Assembly: GCA_019752115.1 (NCBI GenBank)
Contig: JAIEMN010000017.1
Coordinates: forward strand, 1 to 53,134
DNA: 53,134 bases
Source: Gemmatimonadaceae bacterium
Lineage (GTDB): Bacteria > Gemmatimonadota > Gemmatimonadetes > Gemmatimonadales > Gemmatimonadaceae
Direction: 5' to 3'
Shown here: piece after piece, positions 42,989-51,986 of the stretch
Numbering within the stretch: the first letter of the stretch is position 1
How the letters are laid out: the number at the start of each line of letters is the position of its first letter
Notes under the pieces: generated by a model
The model's input: the letters and a program-made list of their open reading frames with translations, nothing else
Databases searched by the model: none
Told to the model about the DNA's origin: nothing
Program-made: the position numbers and the translations under genes

Positions 42989-45900
42989 TCAGAACATGAA
43001 CTTGAACCAGTGCGCCACCCGGGTCGGTACGGAGCCGCGGCGCGGCAGCAGGGCGTCCAGTTCCGCGGGATCGGTCAGCCAGCGGGACTGGCCGATCAGC
43101 GAGATGAGATCGATGGTGGCCGTCACCGACGGCCAGCCGGCCAGCATGACCACGGCCTCACCATCGCTGACCATGCTGCGGTCGTTCTGGTTGGCGGAGC
43201 CGAGCATTGTGTAGAAGACCACGTGCTCGCGGGTCGCAGCGGGCAGGGCATCGTACCAGGCCTGCACCACGTCGCCGCCGAGATCGATACGCGCATCGGG
43301 GACGTCCTCGAACGCGGCAACGGCCGCGCCGGGTGCCTGCAGCTGGGAGATGCGCCGCGGCACAAAGGCACGCGTCATGTCGACCCAGTCACTGCGGGCC
43401 ATGACGCTCCAGGCCTCTCGGGAGGCGATGAAGTTGGCCTTGAGGTGGAGCAGCGGATGCTGACCAGCCTCGAACTCGGAGCCACCACGCGCCGGCGTCG
43501 GCAACTGGCCGAGCGTGCGGGCAATCGAATCGAGCCCGGTGTAGACCTCGGGCGGGAAGTTGAAGAGATCGCGTAGCCATTGATAGCGGTCGAGGGTGGC
43601 GCGTACCGCGAGGATCTTGCGCGGTACATCGGAGACGGGGATCTCCGAGGCGTACAGCCCCACCTTGAGCAATCCACCGTTCGCCCGAATGACTGTGCCC
43701 AGCACGCGATCGGCCATCAGCAGGCGCCAGAGCAGTTCGCGGCTGCGGATCAGCGAGCCAAAGGCGCGCGCCGGCGCGTTCGCCAAGGTTGGTGCGATGA
43801 CCAGCACCCGAACGCCACGCATGGCGCAGCCGGTCAGCACCGATCCCCAGAAGGTGCCGTTCCACAACGAGTCGGGAATCTTGATGACGGAGCCGGGCGG
43901 CATGAGCGTGTAGAGCAGCGCCTTGGTGACGTTGATGCTCTTGTTGTCGTAGCCCGTGCGATTCTGCAGCAGCACCGCGCGCAGCGGGCGGCCGCCGACC
44001 GGTTTGGCGCGGGCGATTTGCGCGTCGTAGTCGAGCGCCCGGGGTTCCTCGCGCAGCACCGCCGGAATCTGTGCCGGCGTGAAGCCCTGCCCGAGGAACA
44101 GCTCGCGGGCGGCGGCCTTGAGCGCCAGGTTGGCGGGGCCACGGACCAGCAAGGAACGATCTTCCCACGCGAGACTGGCGTAGTGTTCGCCAATGCCAGC
44201 GCCGGTGACGATCGATTCGCCGCGATACAGATCACGCTCGGTGATGTCATAGAACACGATCTTGCGATGATCGCGCATCCACGTGTCCGGGACCGGGAAG
44301 GCCGTCGCGACGTGCCAGCTCCAGAAGGTCGGGTCGTTGGTGTTGGTAATGTTGACGTGCACCTTGATCAGGTTCTTGAGCCACGCTTCGCCATACTGCG
44401 CGCGCTGCGCCGAGAGCAGCGAGGAGTGGGCGATCGCTTCGCGGAGCGAGTCCTGCGCGGCGCGGAGGGAGTCCTCCCACGCGGCGAAGCGCTCGGGCAG
44501 GTCGACCTCATGATCGAGCGGGCGCTCGAGCAGCGACAGCCAGAGACTGCCTTTGTTGCTCCGGTAGAACCACTCATCCAGAATGATGAAGTACGACGGA
44601 AAGACCCCGGTCGCGTCGTATGCGCGCACGCGGCTGATCATCGCTGCGAGGTAGGAGCGCAGGACATGCCGGAAGCTCATCTCGTCGGGATCGCCCTTGG
44701 CGTCCACGCCGCGGAAGTCGTGGGTCCAGAGCACATGATAGAACCGCGCCGCGCGAATGGTGCGACTGAGCTGGTACTGGAACTGTTCGTTGATGACGTA
44801 GGACACGTCATTGCCTTCGGTGATCGGTTCACCGCTTGCGCGGTCTACCAGCGCATCCAGTTCCTGTTGGGTGTCGTGCTCCTCGGGCAGCAGCGCCAGC
44901 TGGAGGGGTAGCCACACGAACCGCGAGTCGTCCCAGTCGCGATGGGCAGCACCTCGCACGCCGTCGACGATGTCGAGCAGCTGGACGAACACGCCGAGGG
45001 CGTCGGTGGTCCGTTCACGCGGCAGTCCGGATTCGACGTGCAGCCAGCGCAGGAAGACGCCGCGTGCGTGCACCGCAAACTCGCGCAGGGTGTCATCGTG
45101 CTTGCCCTGGCCGAGCAACCGGTCGTACGGCAGCAGGACTTCATCCAGGAGGACGGCCCGCGCCTGTCGTGCGGCGCGCTCGCCGGCGGCGTTCGTGCCG
45201 CTGTCGTTGACCGGCCCGAGGACCTGGGAGAAGGCGCGAACCAGTGCGCGGTGCAAGCGCCGCGTCTCGAGTTCGAGCGTGGTGTTATCCGCTTCCCGGG
45301 CAATATCCTGCAAGCGCGCGAGCACGACGGCATCGCTGCGCGCGCCACCGCCGCCCTTGTGGTCCAGCCACGGTACCGTCAGCAGTTGCATGCGCATCGC
45401 CGCCTGTCGCGCGTCGGCCAGCGCCACCGGCAAGGCCGGCGGCGTGGTCGGCACCGCGGCATATGGGGCGCGCTGGTTCGACAGCCGCGCCCGGTCGTTC
45501 AGGGGGCGCGTGGTGCCCCAGGGAATGCGCCGCCGCCACGGCGACTCGATGCCGAGCGTCAGTACACGCTCCGGTCCGGGCCGCACGTCCATGCGCAGCA
45601 TGGTGCCATCGTGAAAGAGGCCGCCGCGTCGTCCGGGCCAGTTCACGGAGAGCATGGGCCGCACGTGGTGATCGGCACCGCTGAAGTCGAGCCCGATGCC
45701 CATGCGCGCGAAGGGTGAGACGAGACGCGCGCGGGCGCCGCCGTCGGCGTTGGCGTTCAAGGTGCCGCCGTACAGCTCGAACTGCACGCCGCCGAGGCCC
45801 AGTGCGCGATTGAGCAGCTCGTAGTAGACGCCCACCCGGACTTCGGCCACCCCCGAGGCGCTCCCGCTCCGGCGCCCGATGCCGGTTGCGCCACCGATCG

Positions 45901-46051
45901 TGGACAGCCATGCACCAGGCTGCCCGAGCGAGTAGATCGTGCCGCCGTCGGACGGAAGGCGCGGCTGCGCGTGTGCCAGCGCCGTTGCAATCGCCGTCGC
46001 CAACGCGAAGAGCCCACCGGTGAGCGCCAGGCGCAGGGGTCTCCCAATCAT
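42989..46051 (-). CDS. Large exported phospholipase D-like protein
   Basis: 1020 residues from ATG at 46051 (overlap ATGA with the upstream hydrolase). A signal peptide (LRLALTGGLFALATAIATAL, cut near AHAQ) is followed by about 150 beta-rich residues and a long helical middle. The PLD domain has a full first HxKx4D motif, HRKIVFYD (His595, Lys597, Asp602). The second half-site reads HLKANFIA (His869) where the Asp is missing, followed by GSANQNDRSM (951-960). It probably cleaves or transfers phosphodiester bonds, for example of membrane lipids, outside the inner membrane. Confidence 0.85.
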   Translation of the reverse strand: MIGRPLRLALTGGLFALATAIATALAHAQPRLPSDGGTIYSLGQPGAWLSTIGGATGIGRRSGSASGVAEVRVGVYYELLNRALGLGGVQFELYGGTLNANADGGARARLVSPFARMGIGLDFSGADHHVRPMLSVNWPGRRGGLFHDGTMLRMDVRPGPERVLTLGIESPWRRRIPWGTTRPLNDRARLSNQRAPYAAVPTTPPALPVALADARQAAMRMQLLTVPWLDHKGGGGARSDAVVLARLQDIAREADNTTLELETRRLHRALVRAFSQVLGPVNDSGTNAAGERAARQARAVLLDEVLLPYDRLLGQGKHDDTLREFAVHARGVFLRWLHVESGLPRERTTDALGVFVQLLDIVDGVRGAAHRDWDDSRFVWLPLQLALLPEEHDTQQELDALVDRASGEPITEGNDVSYVINEQFQYQLSRTIRAARFYHVLWTHDFRGVDAKGDPDEMSFRHVLRSYLAAMISRVRAYDATGVFPSYFIILDEWFYRSNKGSLWLSLLERPLDHEVDLPERFAAWEDSLRAAQDSLREAIAHSSLLSAQRAQYGEAWLKNLIKVHVNITNTNDPTFWSWHVATAFPVPDTWMRDHRKIVFYDITERDLYRGESIVTGAGIGEHYASLAWEDRSLLVRGPANLALKAAARELFLGQGFTPAQIPAVLREEPRALDYDAQIARAKPVGGRPLRAVLLQNRTGYDNKSINVTKALLYTLMPPGSVIKIPDSLWNGTFWGSVLTGCAMRGVRVLVIAPTLANAPARAFGSLIRSRELLWRLLMADRVLGTVIRANGGLLKVGLYASEIPVSDVPRKILAVRATLDRYQWLRDLFNFPPEVYTGLDSIARTLGQLPTPARGGSEFEAGQHPLLHLKANFIASREAWSVMARSDWVDMTRAFVPRRISQLQAPGAAVAAFEDVPDARIDLGGDVVQAWYDALPAATREHVVFYTMLGSANQNDRSMVSDGEAVVMLAGWPSVTATIDLISLIGQSRWLTDPAELDALLPRRGSVPTRVAHWFKFMF

Positions 46052-47214
46052 CGCGTAGCCTCCGTACGGAACGGCGGGCAGCCGTCGAGCTCCGCCGACC
46101 GCGGATTGGGGACCCGGCGGAGCATCCACGTGCCATCGACCTGCCGCACGCCGGTGCCCACCTGTTCGCGGCAGATGGGATCGCGCCCGCCGGCGACCAC
46201 GTTAGCGACGTCGAAGAGCACGCCGGCCAGCCGACGCACGGCGTGGTGCGTGCCCACGAGGCGCTGGAACCAGCCTTCGGTGGTCAGCGCGTCGGTGATA
46301 TCGACGGTTTCCGTCAGATCGGGCGCCAGCGGCGGGCTGACCCGCTGGCCGGCGCGCGTGCTGCCGCTCACGCGACGCGCCAGCGCGAGGGCGCGATCGC
46401 GCCCGGACACGTACAGCACACGGCGGTGGGCAATGGCGGCGAACGTCGGCAGCAGACTGTCGCGGAAGCGCTCGGCCTCGACGTCGGGGACGAGAAAGGC
46501 CAGCGCTCGCAGCGGCTGCGCCTGCAGCGCACGACGCACGGCGGTATCGCTCGCGAGCACGTTGCCGACCAGCTGACCCCCCAGCGAGTGCGCGGTGACC
46601 GTCAGGGCCTCGCCGCCGACCGCATCCACCACGTTCATGAGCGCACGCGCAAAGGCGGGCTGACTGATCACCGTCGACGCCGAATCTTCGCGATACGCCT
46701 GACTGAACCACGCGCCACGGCGCGGCCATGTGATGCCATGGCCATGGGATGGCCACGCGAAGGCAATCCACGGGTCGTGTGCGCCGCCGAATTGCTGGGC
46801 GGTCGCGGTGTACTCCCAGGCTTCGCTGATCGAGGTCGCAAAGCCATGCACGTACAGCACCGCTCCCGCGGTGGTCTCACGCGGCCGGCGCACCCGTTGC
46901 TGCAGTGCGTCGTGAAAGGCGGCCGCTGAGAGCACCTCGCGCGACTCGAAGGTCAGGTCGCCGGTGGATCCGGCGCGCTGTTCGTGCGGCGCGCGGAAGA
47001 GTGCCAGCCCGTACTCCAGCGAATCGTCGGCCCGCGGCAGGCTGCGTTGCGAGCTGCGATTACGGATGGCGACGTACCACACGGTGTCGCGGCGCGGTGC
47101 ACGATCCATCGGCATTGGCGCACGGGCCGCACACGCTGACAGGGCGAGGGTCAACAGGATCTGCCCCAGCACCGCTCCGGTGGATCGACGCACACGAGCC
47201 CTTGTCATTGCCAT
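46048..47214 (-). CDS. Lipoprotein alpha/beta hydrolase (DUF900-like)
   Basis: 388 residues. The lipobox LALSAC gives lipid Cys28. The alpha/beta-hydrolase elements are visible: oxyanion-loop VLYVHGFATS, nucleophile VTAHSLGGQL (Ser in AHSLG) and WIAFAWPSHGHG, as in the DUF900 hydrolase family. Probably an envelope-anchored esterase or lipase. It ends in an ATGA overlap with the PLD-like gene, and the small lipoprotein gene ends 23 bases upstream, so all four genes from 49402 down form one operon. Confidence 0.88.
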   Translation of the reverse strand: MAMTRARVRRSTGAVLGQILLTLALSACAARAPMPMDRAPRRDTVWYVAIRNRSSQRSLPRADDSLEYGLALFRAPHEQRAGSTGDLTFESREVLSAAAFHDALQQRVRRPRETTAGAVLYVHGFATSISEAWEYTATAQQFGGAHDPWIAFAWPSHGHGITWPRRGAWFSQAYREDSASTVISQPAFARALMNVVDAVGGEALTVTAHSLGGQLVGNVLASDTAVRRALQAQPLRALAFLVPDVEAERFRDSLLPTFAAIAHRRVLYVSGRDRALALARRVSGSTRAGQRVSPPLAPDLTETVDITDALTTEGWFQRLVGTHHAVRRLAGVLFDVANVVAGGRDPICREQVGTGVRQVDGTWMLRRVPNPRSAELDGCPPFRTEATR

Positions 47215-47237
47215 ACCCTTGCTGGTCCGACGTCCCG

Positions 47238-47807
47238 CTATCGTTTCCCCGCCGGCGGCCCGTCACGCGCGGGCGGGGCCGACGCCTCGCCGCGCCCGAC
47301 GGCGGGTGGCAACCCCTGGGGATAGCGTGCCCATGGGGCGAGTGCTGGTCGCGTGGGCGGATGCACGCGCAGGTACTCGACTTGTGCGTGCGACAGACCA
47401 CCCGCCAGCAGGCTCACCCCGGTAAACACGCCAGTCCATATGCCCATCACGGCCTCGCAGCCATCGGAGATGGTGCTGCAGGCACCGGCGAGTGCCGCGC
47501 CGGAGACCGCACCGAAGGCCACGCCGCGGAGCACCGTGCGCGCAAAGACCTGGGTCTGGCGTGAGACGCGCACGCTGGAGATGCTCGCGAGTGGCCAGAC
47601 GCGCACGGTGGCGTGCGTATCCCGCAACCAGAGGCTGTCGTTGCTCACGGCGAGCAGTTCGCCCGTGAATTTCAGGGCTGAATCCGCCACCATGGTCAGG
47701 CGGACGGGGGCGCCGCGCTCGGGGTGGCGCTGCATGGCCATCGAACACCCGAACAGGCCGAGGCTGACGACGAGCCCAAGGCTCGTGCGCATGGCGTGCG
47801 TGTTCAT
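47238..47807 (-). CDS. Small lipoprotein with Gly/Ala-rich hydrophobic segment
   Basis: 189 residues. The lipobox LGLFGC puts the lipid on Cys21. After a small beta domain (VRLTMVADSALKFTGELLAV, VRVWPLASISSVRVS), a Gly/Ala-rich hydrophobic stretch (about 90-140, AFGAVSGAALAGAC) could insert in a membrane, and the end is Pro-rich. No known family. The start codon overlaps the stop of the preceding lipoprotein gene (ATGA). Confidence 0.75.
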   Translation of the reverse strand: MNTHAMRTSLGLVVSLGLFGCSMAMQRHPERGAPVRLTMVADSALKFTGELLAVSNDSLWLRDTHATVRVWPLASISSVRVSRQTQVFARTVLRGVAFGAVSGAALAGACSTISDGCEAVMGIWTGVFTGVSLLAGGLSHAQVEYLRVHPPTRPALAPWARYPQGLPPAVGRGEASAPPARDGPPAGKR

Positions 47808-49402
47808 GGGGTCCCTCGGCCGAATCGGCTGTTCCAGAAGCGTTGCTCAAAGCCGGCCTCGCGCGCCTTGAAGGTTGGCGCGAGGAGCCGCAGGGCGGCG
47901 CGCGGATCGGTCATCACCCACGCACTCAACGCGGCATTCTCCTCGGCGAGCCACTCGCGGCGCATCCACTCACGGTACCAACCGCGTGAGTCTATGAAGA
48001 GGCGATAGGTGCTCGCGTCGGTGGGCAGGCGATAGCTGAGCTGTACCGCATCGCCCGGCTGCGTGAAGAGCACGCGCGTGGTGTCGACCAGAATGTCCCG
48101 CACATCGCTGCGCGGCGGGCGGGCGCCCCGATAGGTGGCGCCGGTCTCCAACGTGGCGGTGCGTGGATCCAGGACCACGGGGGTCAGGGTGTCACCGAGC
48201 GTGCCCAGCGCGAGATAGCCAATGCGCCAGTTGCCGCGCGCAAAGCGCAGGCGGAGCTGGAGCGCGGCACCACGGGGGCGGGCAATCGGCGGCAACGGGA
48301 TCGCCTGCACGTCGGTCGCAATGGGTCCGGCCTCCGCGTAGCGGCCCGCGGGATGCCACATGCCATCGGCATCCTGCACGTCGATGGCGATCTCGCCGAT
48401 GAGTCGATTGGTCTCGTCGAGCGGGCGCCGCGCGTCGGGATCGCCGCGCTCGAGCTTCGCGAGCCAGGATCCGGCCGTCGTGCCGAGCGTCGCCATCGTC
48501 TGATACAGCACGAACGTGGAGACGAACGCCTGGCGGGCGGCCATGAGCAGCACCGGCGTGCCGGGCGCTGCCGTGAAGGTGACGTGCACGGTGTCGGGCG
48601 CCGCGAGATCGGCGGAGTCGGTGGGCGTGTGCCATTCGCGCGCGTCGCGTGCCGCCACCTCGCGGACACAATCGACGAGGCCGTTGCGGCACCGGCTCAC
48701 GGTCTGCACCTCCTGCACGCCGATGATCGTGCCATCGGGTGTGGCGAAGACCTCGCCCTGCGGCGGCGTTGGCACGGCCAGCAGTCGCACGTACCGCACG
48801 GCATGCGATTCGAGCGCCTCATTGCGCATCAGCAGGGGCACCAGCGATCCGCCCGCGCGACTCGTCTGCAGGTCATCGACATCGTGGGCTTCCAGTCGCC
48901 GCGCGATGCTGGACGAGAAGCCTTCCGCCAACGGTCGGGCCGCCGGGTTCGCGTCGAGATAGAAGGTGGGGCACGATCCAAAGCACGACTTCGGATCGGA
49001 GACGCATCCGACCGTGGCGACGGTGCCCAGCACGAGGAAGGCATCGATCACGCCCTCGCCGAACGATCCGACGGTCAGTGGGGCATTCGTCTCGAGCAAG
49101 GCGACGGTATCGAGTCGCACGCGCACGAAGACCGACTCGAGCGGGCGTCGCTCGGCATCCCAGCGGCGCGCCAGGCCGAGGATGACGCTATCCCCCTCGC
49201 GATCCCAGGAGCGCAGCACATCGAGCGCGCCGGAGCGATAGTGAATCTTGAGTGTGGCATCGGTGCGCACCGTGTCCAGTGGTGCCGACGGACTGCGGAG
49301 CACCGGATTGCGGACGCGCACACACGATCCAACCAGTAACCAGGCGGCGCCAAGTAGCGCGAGCCGCGCACAGAGCGCGCTCGAGGGGCGGGACATCGTC
49401 AT
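47804..49402 (-). CDS. Lipoprotein of unknown function with CFGSCPTF motif
   Basis: 532 residues, ATG at 49402 with a GAGGTGA ribosome site 5 bases away. The lipobox WLLVGSC gives lipid Cys27. A cysteine cluster CVSDPKSCFGSCPTF lies near 130-145 and is the most distinctive element; similar clusters occur in uncharacterised Gemmatimonadota and Bacteroidota envelope proteins. The rest is beta-rich (VTFTAAPGTPVLLMAARQ) and ends in WYREWMRREWLAEE. It is the first gene of the four-gene operon with the hydrolase and PLD-like protein. Confidence 0.78.
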   Translation of the reverse strand: MTMSRPSSALCARLALLGAAWLLVGSCVRVRNPVLRSPSAPLDTVRTDATLKIHYRSGALDVLRSWDREGDSVILGLARRWDAERRPLESVFVRVRLDTVALLETNAPLTVGSFGEGVIDAFLVLGTVATVGCVSDPKSCFGSCPTFYLDANPAARPLAEGFSSSIARRLEAHDVDDLQTSRAGGSLVPLLMRNEALESHAVRYVRLLAVPTPPQGEVFATPDGTIIGVQEVQTVSRCRNGLVDCVREVAARDAREWHTPTDSADLAAPDTVHVTFTAAPGTPVLLMAARQAFVSTFVLYQTMATLGTTAGSWLAKLERGDPDARRPLDETNRLIGEIAIDVQDADGMWHPAGRYAEAGPIATDVQAIPLPPIARPRGAALQLRLRFARGNWRIGYLALGTLGDTLTPVVLDPRTATLETGATYRGARPPRSDVRDILVDTTRVLFTQPGDAVQLSYRLPTDASTYRLFIDSRGWYREWMRREWLAEENAALSAWVMTDPRAALRLLAPTFKAREAGFEQRFWNSRFGRGTP

Positions 49403-49626
49403 GTGCTCACCTCATGGAGGAGACCTCATGACCGGCGGAGCGCGGCAGAATGTCGTGCGCTCCCATTCAAAGCTGCGGACTCGCGCGCCAATGTGTGTGC
49501 GGCATCCGCCCAGGATGCGTCAGGCTTGCCCTTACCGCGCGACGGTGCCCGGATCGCGGTCCCGCCACCGCTTGCGCGGGTGCCCAATGTCCGTGGAAGA
49601 TTAGGCTCCTCTCACCCGCTCGCCCC

Positions 49627-50268
49627 ATGCTCAGCGCCCTGTCGTTCGTGGCTTCGCTCGTGCTCTGTCCGGTTCCGGTTTCGGCCCCGCGTGGTGAGCC
49701 GGTCGTCTCGACGCCACGGGCGGCGGCCGACTCGGCGCTTGCGTCGCTGTTCGAGCGCGGCGTCCCGTACGCCACGTTCCTGGCCAACGCGAAGGCGCGC
49801 CGGGAGCTGTGGGACCGCAACAGCACGTGGAGCACGCCGCCCGAGGCGCTGGTGCAGCGCGCGCGGGCCACGGGCGGTGGCTGGAAGCTGCTCGCGGTGG
49901 CCGTTGACGGCTGTTCCGACAGCGTGAACACCATTCCGTACATCGCTCAGCTGGTGGCGCTGCTCCCCGGGGTGGAGCTGCGGATCATCGGCAGCGATGT
50001 CGGGCGGGCGATCATGGAAGCGCACCGGACGCCGGATCAGCGGGCCGCCACGCCCACGGTGCTGCTGCTCGATGCCACCTTTGTGGAGCGCGGGGCGTTC
50101 ATCGAACGGCCGCCGGAGCTGCAGCAGTGGATGCTGGCCCAGAAAGGGGTGATGTCCGACGCCGACGCGCACACGCGCAAGATGGCGTGGTACGACGAGG
50201 ACAAAGGCGTGAAGACGCTCGCCGAGATCGTGGCGCTCATGGAGCGCGCGCACGCCGCGCGCCGCTGA
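49627..50268 (+). CDS. Exported thioredoxin-like protein (Thioredoxin_9 type)
   Basis: 213 residues with a signal peptide (MLSALSFVASLVLCPVPVSA). The thioredoxin-like fold carries KLLAVAVDGCSDSVNTIPYI in place of the WCGD-type site, then VELRIIGSDVGRAIMEAHRT and TPTVLLLDATF (cis-Pro loop). Only one Cys remains at the active-site position, so an ordinary disulfide exchange is unlikely. The C-terminal MAWYDEDKGVKTLAEIVALM is typical of this family. It is followed without gap by the esterase gene. Confidence 0.87.
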   Translation: MLSALSFVASLVLCPVPVSAPRGEPVVSTPRAAADSALASLFERGVPYATFLANAKARRELWDRNSTWSTPPEALVQRARATGGGWKLLAVAVDGCSDSVNTIPYIAQLVALLPGVELRIIGSDVGRAIMEAHRTPDQRAATPTVLLLDATFVERGAFIERPPELQQWMLAQKGVMSDADAHTRKMAWYDEDKGVKTLAEIVALMERAHAARR

Positions 50269-51432
50269 GTGATGCGGCGCGCGCGTTTATCGATCGCACT
50301 GGCCGTCGGCCTGGTGAACCGGACGGCCAGCGCGCAGGTGCGCGCGATCCGGGTGCCGTCGCAGGTGCTGGGTGAGACCAAAGTCGTACACGTGAGTCTG
50401 CCGCGCGACTATGCGATCGCCAAACAGCGCTATCCCGTAATCGTGCTCCTCGATGGGCAGGTTCGCGCGTTCTACGACCTGACGGTAGCCGCGGCGGACT
50501 ACGACCTCACTGGTGATGGCTTCGCGGTGGCGATGCCGCGCCAGATCGTGGTGGCGGTGGAGCACGGCAGCCGATCGGCGGATCTGGGAAGCAACGCCGA
50601 TGCGTTTCTCCGCTTTCTGACCACGGAGCTGCTGCCGAAAATCGACAAGGATTATCGCACGCTTCCCTATCGCACCCTGATCGGCCACTCGCGCGGCGGC
50701 TGGTTTGCCCTGCGCGCGATGTGCCGCGAGCCCACGGCGTTTCCTGCGGTGATCGCGATCAGTCCATCGATCTCCGATACGCTGGAGACCGAGGTGACGC
50801 GCTGCGTGTCGGGCGATACGGTGTCGCGCACCGCGCGCACGCTGGTGCTGTCGGCGGGTTCGCTCGAAACGCGCGCGCTGGCGAATATCGCGCGCCTGCA
50901 GGCGGCGCTGCGGCCCGCGTTACCGGTGCACTGGCGCGTGGTGCAGACCGATGCGGCGGGGCTCGAGCACACGGGCGCGCCGCTCGCCGGCATCCCGCTG
51001 GGATTGCGGGCCGTGTTCGATGCGAAGGCGTGGGACCTGCCGCAGCCGTGGCGCGACAGTCTGGCGCTCAAGCAGGGCGAGCCCGAGCGCGTGTTGGCGG
51101 CGGGGTTGGCCGAGCAGTCCAGGCGCGTGGGGTTCACGGTGCCCGCGTCGGCGCGGTTGCTGAGCACCGTCGTGCAGACGTGGCTGGCGCGCCTCAACGG
51201 CGAACGGGCGGTGGCGGCGGCCAAGGAGCTCGTCGCGCAGTACCCCGAGGAGATCCTGAGTCACACGCTGCTGGCGGATGCGTACGATCTCGCCGGCGAC
51301 ACGCTGAACGGCACCCGTGCCATTCAGGCGGCGCTCGATATGAGCAACCGCATCGTGTGGTTCGATGAAACGCAGAAGGGGCGGTTCCAGGTGGAGATGC
51401 GGCGTGTCCTCAGCACGCGCGGGCCCCTGTGA
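50269..51432 (+). CDS. Exported esterase of the IroE/Fes-like alpha/beta family
   Basis: 387 residues; GTG at 50269 directly follows the previous stop, and ATG at 50272 is equivalent. A short signal-like start (LSIALAVGLVNRTASAQ) precedes the esterase D-type domain: YPVIVLLDGQ, IVVAVEHGSR, nucleophile IGHSRGGWFAL (Ser in GHSRG) and an acid/His region near AAGLEHTG. About 100 helical residues follow (TPR-like, AAKELVAQYPEEILSHTLLADAYDLAGD). It hydrolyses an ester, perhaps of a siderophore or peptide; the substrate is unknown. Confidence 0.88.
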   Translation: MMRRARLSIALAVGLVNRTASAQVRAIRVPSQVLGETKVVHVSLPRDYAIAKQRYPVIVLLDGQVRAFYDLTVAAADYDLTGDGFAVAMPRQIVVAVEHGSRSADLGSNADAFLRFLTTELLPKIDKDYRTLPYRTLIGHSRGGWFALRAMCREPTAFPAVIAISPSISDTLETEVTRCVSGDTVSRTARTLVLSAGSLETRALANIARLQAALRPALPVHWRVVQTDAAGLEHTGAPLAGIPLGLRAVFDAKAWDLPQPWRDSLALKQGEPERVLAAGLAEQSRRVGFTVPASARLLSTVVQTWLARLNGERAVAAAKELVAQYPEEILSHTLLADAYDLAGDTLNGTRAIQAALDMSNRIVWFDETQKGRFQVEMRRVLSTRGPL

Positions 51433-51977
51433 TGGCCGGCGGTGACACGCGTTGGCGTCGGGTGCTCGACGAACAGGCCGAGGTGCTGGCGGCCTTCATC
51501 GCTGCGGTGCGCGACACGGACCGGGCGACGCTGCACGCGGTACCGGCCACCGGCGGCTGGAGCGTGGCGCAGGAGTGTGTGCACGTGGCGATGTCGTACG
51601 ACTATGGTGCCGCCGCCGTGCGCGATGGTGCGGCGATGCGGCGCCGGGCGCCACGCGTGGTGGCCTGGCTCTCTCGTATGGTGCTGCTGCCGTACTTCCT
51701 GGCCACGCGCACGTTTCCGCGCGGGGCGCCCGCGCCGGGGGAGCTGCGCCCGCCTGTTGTTGACGACACCATGACGGCCGACGCGCTCACGGCGCGCGTG
51801 CGCGAAGCGGCTGCGGAGGCGGCATCGGCACTCCGCTTCGCCGAGGAACAACGGCCCGACCGCCGCGTGATGCATGCGTACTTCGGGCCGCTACGGCCGG
51901 CGCTCGCGCTCCGGTTGCTCTCGGCGCATACGCGGCATCATGCGTGCAACCTGCAACAACGGGCCCGGCGCTCCTAG
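51432..51977 (+). CDS. DinB-like four-helix protein
   Basis: 181 residues; ATG shares the A of the preceding stop (TGATG). The DinB/YfiT pattern is visible: LDEQAEVLAAFIAAVRDTD, GGWSVAQECVHVAMSYDY (first His), and a C-terminal SAHTRHHACNL with further metal-binding His. Such proteins bind a metal in a four-helix bundle and often act as thiol-dependent transferases. Last gene of the three-gene operon; convergent with the VCBS gene (9 bases between stops). Confidence 0.87.
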   Translation: MAGGDTRWRRVLDEQAEVLAAFIAAVRDTDRATLHAVPATGGWSVAQECVHVAMSYDYGAAAVRDGAAMRRRAPRVVAWLSRMVLLPYFLATRTFPRGAPAPGELRPPVVDDTMTADALTARVREAAAEAASALRFAEEQRPDRRVMHAYFGPLRPALALRLLSAHTRHHACNLQQRARRS

Positions 51978-51986
51978 CGCGCCGGT

